This document shows, in pieces, positions 1 to 7,186 of a DNA stretch of 64,000 nucleotides. Below the pieces are notes generated by a model. The model had not been told where the DNA came from. It saw only the letters and a program-made list of their open reading frames with translations, and searched no databases. The stretch lies in the NCBI RefSeq assembly GCF_030441895.1, contig NZ_JARJAS010000007.1, one strand, 5' to 3'. A program made the translations under genes and the position numbers. The stretch is from Enterococcus_D entomosocium (GTDB taxonomy: Bacteria; Bacillota; Bacilli; Lactobacillales; Enterococcaceae). The first letter of the stretch is position 1, and each line of letters begins with the position of its first letter.

Positions 1-458
1 ATAATTTTCTCTCCCATCATTTCCTTTTTGATCAATTCTGCTAAATAAGCTTTGTCTTCTGATTGTTGAATCTGCTGGATGAATGTCTCTTCAAGCAATG
101 CGGTTGCTAGACGACTCAGCATTTGCAGATGCACCGTTCCTTCATCTTTTTTAGGGACCATCAAAGCAAACACATTTTTGACTGCCGAATCATCGAAAGT
201 TTCCCATTCGATGGCTTGCTCTAAACGAATAAACAAAACGGTCGGTTCCAAAACCGGTTCAGCTTTTGCATGTGGAATAGCAAAGCCTTCTTGTAAGCCG
301 GTTGAATATTGTGCTTCCCGTTCAATGAATGCCTCACATGTATCTGCTGCATTGGTAACGATCCCTGATTCATAGGCATGATGCGCAATTACGTGAAACA
401 GTTCTTCTTTTGATGTAACAGCCACATTCAAGAGAATATTTTTTTCCTGAAAATCCAT
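1..458 (-). CDS. PTS EIIA component, fructose/mannitol type (3' end cut by window)
   Basis: Partial gene running off the left edge; the 152 or so visible residues form most of a PTS EIIA type-2 domain, which carries phosphate from HPr to a sugar-specific EIIB. The N-terminus starts MDFQEKNILLNVAV, and the active-site histidine sits in the family context GFAIPHAKAEPV. The ATG at 456-458 is preceded by GGAG eight bases upstream. It is divergent from the PTS-type regulator starting at 706, a usual arrangement for a PTS operon and its activator. The sugar cannot be told from EIIA alone, because the EIIB and EIIC genes would lie outside the window. Confidence 0.85.
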   Translation of the reverse strand, partial: MDFQEKNILLNVAVTSKEELFHVIAHHAYESGIVTNAADTCEAFIEREAQYSTGLQEGFAIPHAKAEPVLEPTVLFIRLEQAIEWETFDDSAVKNVFALMVPKKDEGTVHLQMLSRLATALLEETFIQQIQQSEDKAYLAELIKKEMMGEKI

Positions 459-580
459 CTCATCTGCTCCTTTCCTTTATTATGAAACCATTAGCGTAAT
501 TCGTGTGGTTTATTTTCTGTACACGTTTAATTTACGGTTTCTGATTCACCATGTAAACACAACAAATTTCCAATTCAAGC

Positions 581-617
581 GGCAATCATTAGTAAAGCGT
601 TTTCCAAAATGATTGCC
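581..617. promoter_or_regulatory. 10-bp perfect inverted repeat in the divergent PTS promoter region
   Basis: GGCAATCATT (581-590) and AATGATTGCC (608-617) are perfect inverted arms around a 17-base centre containing AAAACGCTTTAC, a degenerate resemblance to a CcpA cre site (two mismatches). The repeat lies between the EIIA gene and its likely regulator. It could be the operator of the PRD regulator or an RNA hairpin in the regulator's leader; which one cannot be told from sequence. Confidence 0.4.
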
Positions 618-705
618 AACTCTTCTGGAAACTTTCGGTACTGGTGAAGCATTTCCTTCTTATTCTTTCTATTGTATGATGAGAAAGAGCACGGAGGTGA
701 AACAA

Positions 706-2640
706 GTGTCAAAACTTGCTTATCAACGATTAGATGATCTAATGGAAGTATTAACTAGACAAACGGCGCCGCTACCAATGAAGGAGTTAACAAAAAGCTT
801 CTCGATTTCTGAGCGAACGGTTCGGACCGACATTGCAAATTTGAATGATTTGTTAACAAATGTAGGAGCCTCCATCAAGTTGATTCGAGGACAAGGCTAT
901 TTGTTGTCTATTGGTTCAAAAGAACGACTTCATGACTGGTGGACTGAAAGTATGTCGACTACCGAGTCCTTTCTAACTACGAGTGAAGAACGACAAGCTT
1001 ATCTACTTTTCCTTTTATTTAAGAATGAAACCCCTTTATCCTTGGATGATTTTCTTGATCGATTATTTATTAGTAAAAACACCTTTTACTCATACTTAAA
1101 AACGGCTCGAGACAATTTAGCGACCTATCAATTAAAAATAGTAAATCGTCCAAATATTGGCTTTGAAGTCTTGGGTAACGAATTCGCCAAACGCCAAGCA
1201 ATCAGTGATCTGTTGATTGAAAAAGATCTCCAAGAGTATTTGGTCGGCTTCACGGAAATGGAACTTGAGTTGTTTGATACGATTGATCTAACCCGCTTGC
1301 AAGAATTGTCATTAAATCATCTGGCACCCTTAGACTTATTAGACTCTGATTACTATCATAAAAACATTCTTTCTCATTTTGCTTTAGCAATCAGTCGCTT
1401 TATAGCCGGTCATCAGATCAACGAATTTCCCTTGCATGTGCCCGCGCTCAAAAAAGACGCCCAGAAAGTTGTAGGTCACTTCTTAGAAGAAATCGATCAT
1501 GCATTTGATATACAATTGACTGCTGGAGAAAAACAATACTTCATTTACTATCTCGCGATGAACGCACCACGTTTAGTTGAAACAGGCGATGCAAGCGATT
1601 CTTCCACGAAAACTGCGAAAGCCATTGTGGAAGAATTATTAACTGCGATCAAACAGACGTCAAACTATGCATTAGAGACAGACAAGATGCTAATAGAAGA
1701 TCTGACATCTCATATTGAGGGCTTTATCAATATGAATCTAATGGATGCACGCCGTAGCAATCCATTGCTGACAACGATCAAAAAATCTTTTCCACAGGCT
1801 TATGATTTATGTTTGACTCATTTAGAAACGGTAAGCCTGAAACACGGTTTTTATTTTTCTCCTGATGAGATCGGCTATATCGCTTTGCACATCGCAGGTG
1901 CTATGGAAAGGAATTCCATCAGAAATCATCATAAACATCGCGTCATCCTTGTTTGTGGAACTGGTCGAGCCATGAGTCGTATTATTGAAGCAAAAATTAT
2001 CAAGCACTATCAAGAAACGATCGAAGTCGTTGATCGCTTTTCTTACGTCGAGCTACAACAATGTGATCTTTCTGCGATTGATTTTGTGATCACAACCGTT
2101 CCATTAGAACAGTTTTCGGTTCCCTCTATTTACATCAACATGGCCAAGCTAGATAAAGAAATTGGCAAAATCGAACCGTTCATTGAAACGCTCAGTGAAA
2201 CAAAAGACGGCATCTATTCATTGTTTCAAAAAGCATTTTTTCTTCATGAAAATCATGCGGATAAAGAAACCTTACTAAAGAAAATGGCGCAGCAATTGTA
2301 CCAAAAAGATTTTGTGCCCCAAGATTTTTATGACAGTGTGAAAAAACGAGAAGCAATCAATCAGACCAATATTAACGAGTGGCTTGCTATCCCCCACCCC
2401 ATGACATTGCTGGCAAAACACTCAGCCGTTTCAGTGGCGATCATTCCTGATGGTGTTGATTGGGGAAATGGTGATTTGGTTAAATTTGTCTTTCTCTTTG
2501 CGATTCAAAAAGACGAATATGAAGATACCGAAGAAATCTATAGTCTTTTATTAGAATTGATGGATCGTGAAGATATTCAACAAGAAATCTTACAAAAAAG
2601 TGACTATCACCACTTTTTGAGCTGTATAAAGCAATTATAA
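706..2640 (+). CDS. PRD-containing PTS regulator (MtlR/LicR/ManR type) with EIIB- and EIIA-like domains
   Basis: A 644-residue transcriptional activator of the BglG/MtlR class, controlled by PTS phosphorylation. In order it has an N-terminal winged HTH (SISERTVRTDIANL), a second HTH-like segment, two PRDs (one with YHKNILSHFALAI, the second with EIGYIALHIAGAM), an EIIB-like domain (VILVCGTGRAMSR, with the cysteine) and a C-terminal EIIA-like domain with LAIPHPM. I chose GTG at 706 because GGAGGTGA sits just upstream; an open frame extends back to 613 without a convincing RBS. It is divergent from the EIIA gene at the left edge, so it most likely activates that PTS operon. The sugar is unknown. 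Confidence 0.85.
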   Translation: MSKLAYQRLDDLMEVLTRQTAPLPMKELTKSFSISERTVRTDIANLNDLLTNVGASIKLIRGQGYLLSIGSKERLHDWWTESMSTTESFLTTSEERQAYLLFLLFKNETPLSLDDFLDRLFISKNTFYSYLKTARDNLATYQLKIVNRPNIGFEVLGNEFAKRQAISDLLIEKDLQEYLVGFTEMELELFDTIDLTRLQELSLNHLAPLDLLDSDYYHKNILSHFALAISRFIAGHQINEFPLHVPALKKDAQKVVGHFLEEIDHAFDIQLTAGEKQYFIYYLAMNAPRLVETGDASDSSTKTAKAIVEELLTAIKQTSNYALETDKMLIEDLTSHIEGFINMNLMDARRSNPLLTTIKKSFPQAYDLCLTHLETVSLKHGFYFSPDEIGYIALHIAGAMERNSIRNHHKHRVILVCGTGRAMSRIIEAKIIKHYQETIEVVDRFSYVELQQCDLSAIDFVITTVPLEQFSVPSIYINMAKLDKEIGKIEPFIETLSETKDGIYSLFQKAFFLHENHADKETLLKKMAQQLYQKDFVPQDFYDSVKKREAINQTNINEWLAIPHPMTLLAKHSAVSVAIIPDGVDWGNGDLVKFVFLFAIQKDEYEDTEEIYSLLLELMDREDIQQEILQKSDYHHFLSCIKQL

Positions 2641-2668
2641 AAGGAGCTGGGGAATCCAGCTCCTTTTG
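2640..2668 (+). terminator. Rho-independent terminator after the PTS regulator
   Basis: AAAGGAGCTGG / CCAGCTCC stem with a short GGAAT loop followed by TTTT, starting at the stop codon of the regulator. Confidence 0.85.
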
Positions 2669-2800
2669 TTGATTCTAACTTTTGTGAAATGCATGCAAAC
2701 TATGGTTAGTAAATGAAAAGATTCTGAATTCAGAGAGTTTGACATTCTCTCCCTTTTCAGCTAAGATTTTATTATTGTTACATTAATTGAATATCCAAAA

Positions 2801-2856
2801 CACCACCGGGTGATAGAAGTGTTTGGTAAACTCATTAGGTCCTTGAAGAGTTTACT
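2801..2856 (+). promoter_or_regulatory. Structured 5' leader of the SMR exporter gene
   Basis: Two stem-loops precede the exporter: CACC-ACCG-GGTG (2801-2812), and GGTAAACTC (2825-2833) pairing with GAGTTTACT (2848-2856) around a 14-base loop. Guanidine exporters of this family often have guanidine riboswitches, but I cannot fit this leader to the guanidine-I, -II or -III consensus, so the riboswitch idea is only an inference. Confidence 0.35.
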
Positions 2857-2890
2857 GAATGCTTATTTTTTTTGAGGAGGAGAACAAATT

Positions 2891-3211
2891 ATGACATGGA
2901 TTTATTTACTTTTAGGAGGATTTTTTGAGGTCGTATGGGCATCTACCATGAAACTGAGCAACGGGTTTAACCACTTTTGGTATAGTATTTCAACAGTCAT
3001 CGGAATGCTTTTCAGTTTTGGCTTCTTGGCTTTAGCGGTCAAAAACCTACCATTAAGTATCGCTTATCCTGTTTGGACAGGGATAGGTGCGGTGGGATCG
3101 ATTATTGTGGGGGTCGTGTTCTTTAAAGACCAGCTATCCCTTCTGACTTGGGTTTTCGTCGTCTTATTAATAGTTGGTATTTTGGGCATCAAGTTTACCA
3201 GCGGACATTGA
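2891..3211 (+). CDS. SMR-family exporter (SugE/Gdx-like)
   Basis: A 106-residue protein with four predicted membrane helices, the size of a small multidrug resistance subunit. The N-terminus resembles SugE/Gdx, and E13, the coupling glutamate essential in all SMR transporters, is present (FFEVVWAS). The family works as antiparallel dimers in the membrane, exchanging protons for guanidinium (Gdx) or quaternary ammonium compounds (Qac). A strong GAGGAGG site precedes ATG. It stands alone rather than as a pair of SMR genes, which favours the homodimeric Gdx/EmrE type. I cannot separate the Gdx and Qac subgroups with certainty. Confidence 0.85.
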   Translation: MTWIYLLLGGFFEVVWASTMKLSNGFNHFWYSISTVIGMLFSFGFLALAVKNLPLSIAYPVWTGIGAVGSIIVGVVFFKDQLSLLTWVFVVLLIVGILGIKFTSGH

Positions 3212-3375
3212 TTTAGCCATTTGATAATAGTTTTGCTAGCCTTTTTGTAGGTACATTCATCAATCAAGCGCCTTGACTCCTATAACGAAACACGGATCCA
3301 AATCGCCATTTTCAGCCCATCTAAAGAATTTTTTTTGCAATTAGCCTATAGGTAAAAAATATTTTCAAAAAACGT

Positions 3376-3406
3376 TTGACCTTATAGTCACTCTAACCTT
3401 TATGCT
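3376..3406 (+). promoter_or_regulatory. MerR-type promoter (19-bp spacer) of the P-type ATPase gene
   Basis: A -35 hexamer TTGACC (3376-3381) and a -10 TATGCT (3401-3406) are separated by 19 bp, too long for ordinary sigma-A promoters but the hallmark of promoters activated by MerR regulators that untwist the spacer. The spacer contains the imperfect dyad TTATAG/CTCTAA. The convergent gene at 6147-6935 encodes a MerR-family protein, a natural candidate activator. Confidence 0.65.
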
Positions 3407-3435
3407 ATTCATGTAAAGAAAACGGAGGGAAAATA

Positions 3436-6057
3436 ATGAAACAATGGCATAATTTGGATATTGAAAAGGTGCAGTCAGCGACAAGTAAGACGCTTATCAC
3501 AAATGAGGTACGTAAAGCGTATCAAGAAAAACACGGGAAAAATAAATTACAAGCATCAGAAAAGACACCCGAATGGAAGAAGTTTTTATCTTACTTCCAC
3601 GATGCGTTAATGTATGTCTTGATCGGTGCAGCTGTTTTAAAATTTATTACGGGAAGTTTAGTTGAAGGAGCGATCGTTTTACTCGTTGTCGTTTTAAACG
3701 CAATGATTGGTTACTACCAAGAGAGAAAAGCAGATGATTCACTATCTAGCATTTCAAAATTACTTAGTTCAAAGGCGACAGTCGAATCTGAAAACGGACG
3801 TCTTTCAATCGATGCAGAAGATTTGATTCCAGGGGACCGTGTTTATTTATCACCTGGTGATGTTATTCCTGCTGATTTGCGTATGGAAACCGTGAATGAA
3901 CTAAAAATCGATGAATCGATTCTGACTGGAGAGCCTGATGCAGTCGTAAAAACAAGTGCTCGTTTAGAGGGGCAAATAGCACTTGCTGAACGAACCAATA
4001 TGGCGTATTCAGGTACGCAAGTACAGTCAGGAACTGGAAAAGGGCTCGTTGTTGAAATTGGCTCGGACACTGAGATTGGTAAAATCAATGCTTCTTTAGC
4101 AACCATTGAAGTGAAAGAAACCCCTTTATTGAAAAAAGTGAACGAAATGAATCATGCTATTTTTAAAGGGATCGGCGTCTTTATCTTCTTATTAGGATTG
4201 ATCAGCTACTTCATTTATGGCATGAGTCCGATGTATATCGTGTCAGCAATCATTGCTTTGATCGTTTCTTCTATTCCTGAGGGATTGCCTTCTATTTTGA
4301 CGATTATTTTGTCTTCCGGCGTGAAAAATATGTCGGATCAAAATGCGATCGTAAAGGGACTGCCTACTGTCGAAACACTTGGCTCAATGACAGTCATCTG
4401 TTCTGATAAAACAGGTACTTTGACCAAAAACGATATGACCCTTACCAATGTGTTTTCTAATAAACAGGTAACTGTGATTGGCCATGAAGACCAAACAGAT
4501 TCTTCGAACAACGAACTGCTAGCCAAAATCATGCAAAACTGTCAAGAAACACAGAGTTTCGATGATCGCCACTGTCCAGTGACCGGAAATGCAACAGAAT
4601 TAGCTTTATTACGTTGGACCAATCGTATTGGCACACCGCGGATCAAGAGTCTAGAAACATTACCTTTTGACTCAAAATATAAGTATATGGCAACAAGCCA
4701 TTTGATCAATGGGAAAAAGCGGATTTTTGTAAAGGGTGCTCCAGATATCGTTTTAAATAAAGCGACTGCTGCACATATTGATGGGCAGATAGCGGAGTTT
4801 GATCATGCACAGTGGGAAAAGATCAATTTGGCTTTTGCTTCAGAGGGACAACGAGTGATCGCGTTTGCTTATAAAGATGTAGATACAACTACTGAATTGA
4901 CTCATGAAGAGATGGACGAGCTCGTAATCATCGGATTAGCTGGCATTATCGATCCAGCAAAAGAATCAGCGATCGAAGCGGTAGCAGATTGTAAAAAAGC
5001 CGGGGTCAGAGTCGTAATGATCACCGGGGATCACCCAACGACCGCAAAAGCGATTGCCAAAAAATTAGGAATCGACCATTCTGAACGGGCAATCACTGGA
5101 ACTGAATTGGATCGTTTATCCACAGATGAGTGGCAAAGAGTGGTAAAAAATACCAATATTTTTGCCCGAACGACACCTGAGCATAAACTGATGATCGTTA
5201 CTTATTTACAAGAACAAGGCGAAATCGTTGGAATGACTGGTGATGGGGTCAATGACGCACCCGCACTTAGAAAAGCAGATGTAGGGATCGCCATGGGAAT
5301 TAAAGGAAGCGATGTTAGTAAACAAGCTGCCGACATGATCCTCATTGACGATAATTTTGAAACGATTGCAAAAGCAATAAAAGAAGGCCGTCGAATTTTT
5401 GATAATTTAAAAAAGACGATCCTCTTCTACTTGCCAACCTGTCTGGCCCAGGGGCTTTTGCTGATCGTTTCTATGTTGGGAAATCTTCCTTTACCACTAA
5501 GCACAGTGCAGATTCTTTGGTTAAATCTAGTTGCGTCAATTACACTCTCCTATGCGTTAGGTTTTGAACCAGCTCACAAAATGATCATGAATCGAGCACC
5601 TCGTGATATGAAAGAAAAAATCATTTCCAAATATACACTCTTTCGAATCGTTTATGTCGGCCTACTCTTGACCTTCTTCGGCTTTCTAACGATGAATGCA
5701 TTCGGCGACGAAGCTGTCAGACAAACCGTTTTGATCAATGCGATCGTTTTCGGTCAAGCTTTTTACATGATCAACTGTCGTGAGATCACGGATTCAGCCT
5801 TCAGTAACAAAATCAAGCAGAATAAAGCCTTGATTTACTCATTACTTGTTATGGCGATTCTCCAATTAGGAATGGTCTATTTTTCACCATTGCAAAGTAT
5901 CTTACAGACCACCTCTTTAACTTTATCCGAACTGCTTATCAGTGTTATCCCAGCAACTCTACTTTTCTTATTAGTAGAATCTGAAAAGCACGTAACACGA
6001 GTCATTCTAAAGGAAACTACTCCCACCTACTCAATGGATACCAAAGTAGAGAAATAA
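3436..6057 (+). CDS. P2-type cation-transporting ATPase
   Basis: An 873-residue membrane pump of the P2A-like class. Visible signatures are the actuator LTGEP, the phosphorylation site SDKTGT (Asp about residue 324), KGAPD in the nucleotide domain, TGDGVND in the hinge, and about ten membrane helices. Helix M4 carries PEGLP as in calcium pumps, but helix M6 reads NLVASITLSYALGFEP where SERCA-type pumps have N-x-x-T-D; the calcium-site aspartate is a serine. The M6 form recalls CtpF-like pumps, so the ion is uncertain (Ca2+, Na+ or another). An AGGG-containing site precedes ATG. Expression is probably switched by the MerR-type protein encoded convergently. Confidence 0.85.
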   Translation: MKQWHNLDIEKVQSATSKTLITNEVRKAYQEKHGKNKLQASEKTPEWKKFLSYFHDALMYVLIGAAVLKFITGSLVEGAIVLLVVVLNAMIGYYQERKADDSLSSISKLLSSKATVESENGRLSIDAEDLIPGDRVYLSPGDVIPADLRMETVNELKIDESILTGEPDAVVKTSARLEGQIALAERTNMAYSGTQVQSGTGKGLVVEIGSDTEIGKINASLATIEVKETPLLKKVNEMNHAIFKGIGVFIFLLGLISYFIYGMSPMYIVSAIIALIVSSIPEGLPSILTIILSSGVKNMSDQNAIVKGLPTVETLGSMTVICSDKTGTLTKNDMTLTNVFSNKQVTVIGHEDQTDSSNNELLAKIMQNCQETQSFDDRHCPVTGNATELALLRWTNRIGTPRIKSLETLPFDSKYKYMATSHLINGKKRIFVKGAPDIVLNKATAAHIDGQIAEFDHAQWEKINLAFASEGQRVIAFAYKDVDTTTELTHEEMDELVIIGLAGIIDPAKESAIEAVADCKKAGVRVVMITGDHPTTAKAIAKKLGIDHSERAITGTELDRLSTDEWQRVVKNTNIFARTTPEHKLMIVTYLQEQGEIVGMTGDGVNDAPALRKADVGIAMGIKGSDVSKQAADMILIDDNFETIAKAIKEGRRIFDNLKKTILFYLPTCLAQGLLLIVSMLGNLPLPLSTVQILWLNLVASITLSYALGFEPAHKMIMNRAPRDMKEKIISKYTLFRIVYVGLLLTFFGFLTMNAFGDEAVRQTVLINAIVFGQAFYMINCREITDSAFSNKIKQNKALIYSLLVMAILQLGMVYFSPLQSILQTTSLTLSELLISVIPATLLFLLVESEKHVTRVILKETTPTYSMDTKVEK

Positions 6058-6125
6058 GAACAGTTCTATTTCATAAGTCATCTTATCGATAAACTTGCTG
6101 AATCACTAAGTACCAATAGATACGT

Positions 6126-6176
6126 TTCTCCTTGATCGACTCCGTTTTAATCGGGTTGATCAAGGAGAATTTCTAT
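6126..6176 (+). terminator. Terminator of the ATPase gene, overlapping the 3' end of the merR-type gene
   Basis: A 12-bp perfect stem TTCTCCTTGATC (6126-6137) / GATCAAGGAGAA (6158-6169) followed by a T-rich run on the + strand. Its loop and right arm contain the last codons of the convergent MerR-type gene. Confidence 0.85.
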
Positions 6177-6935
6177 TTTACTCACGTATTCTTCCGGTAA
6201 ATTCGTCTCATGAAAATCAATCAAGTAGAACTCATAAAAATTTCCTTTCGCGACCAGTCTATTTTTCTTTAGGTAACTTTTTAGTTCTGCTAAAGCAGCT
6301 AAGCGCTGCTTATATGTACCCGTATAATAAATAGCGAGATACTCTCCTGCAGGCATTGTAAATGCCTTCTCATCTGCCAAATCGTTTGTCAGACAATAGA
6401 AAACTTGATGCCTAAATGCGTCTTCGTGCGGCAGTAAAATCGTTCCGAAAACATTTTGATTATTGGCATGCAGTTCTTTTTCAAATTGTTTGTGCAGGCG
6501 TTTAAGTTCAAAGTACAAGTCTTTCCCCATTGTGTCTTTCTCTTGACTTAAAACAAGGTACCGTTCTTCATAAAATGTACGTTCAATTTCATGGTTTTGC
6601 TTTTTTTCAGCGTAGACAAGCAAGTCAATTCGCTCTTTTAATAAATCTTGTTTCTCTTTTAACGCATGGATTCTGTCTTCTAATTGCTCCATCTCGAAAT
6701 GAAGGATTTCTTTAGTCAGCGCTTTATTCTTTGTATCCAAGTAGTTCTTAATTTCCTCAAGTGACACATCAAAAAAACGCAGGTCTCTAATGGTATTTAA
6801 TCGCTCAATATCCTCGTATGAGTAATCTCGATACCCATTCTCAGTATAGTTGGGTGATAGCAAACCAATTTGTTCATAGTACCTAAGAGTATGTGGTGTG
6901 ATATCATAGTTTTCACTCACTTGTTTTATCTTCAT
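6147..6935 (-). CDS. MerR-family regulator with GyrI-like effector domain (BmrR-like)
   Basis: A 262-residue one-component activator. Residues 1-70 are a canonical MerR winged helix (KIKQVSENYDITPHTLRYYE), followed by a dimerisation coiled coil (about 80-125). The C-terminal half has features of a GyrI/BmrR drug-binding domain (PAGEYLAIYYTG near the middle, EEYVSKIEI near the end). I chose the ATG at 6935 because GGGAGG lies upstream; the frame extends to 6962 without a better site. It is convergent with the ATPase gene, whose promoter has MerR geometry. A drug-binding domain controlling an ion pump would be unusual, so the SMR gene or a distant gene may be the real target. Confidence 0.8.
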   Translation of the reverse strand: MKIKQVSENYDITPHTLRYYEQIGLLSPNYTENGYRDYSYEDIERLNTIRDLRFFDVSLEEIKNYLDTKNKALTKEILHFEMEQLEDRIHALKEKQDLLKERIDLLVYAEKKQNHEIERTFYEERYLVLSQEKDTMGKDLYFELKRLHKQFEKELHANNQNVFGTILLPHEDAFRHQVFYCLTNDLADEKAFTMPAGEYLAIYYTGTYKQRLAALAELKSYLKKNRLVAKGNFYEFYLIDFHETNLPEEYVSKIEILLDQPD

Positions 6936-7082
6936 AGTTCCATCCCTCCCTTTATCTTTCATAGCGTGTCTCTGTCACAAAATCATATCATAATTTTCTT
7001 CAGAAAACGAAGGAGTTTTTCTATTGAAGTGGTCAGAAGGTTTGGTGTGTGATAGTACTTGAACAAGCTTCAAATCATAATG

Positions 7083-7135
7083 AAAAGACTGCTGATAAAT
7101 TTCCAAGATTAGTATGGGAAATTATCAGCAGTCTT
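7083..7135 (-). terminator. Terminator of the large LPXTG protein gene
   Basis: A long stem pairing GACTGCTGATAAATTTCC with GGAAATTATCAGCAGTC around an 11-base loop; on the minus strand it is followed by TTTTC. It lies about 50 bp past the stop codon. Confidence 0.8.
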
Positions 7136-7186
7136 CTACTTCGCCAGTATTCTATTCCATTTCATAAGAAAGCTTTTTCTGATTTC

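Noticed and set aside
591..606. cre site in the left PTS promoter region
   Set aside because: AAAACGCTTTAC has the core but two mismatches in the conserved outer positions; not called as a cre on its own.
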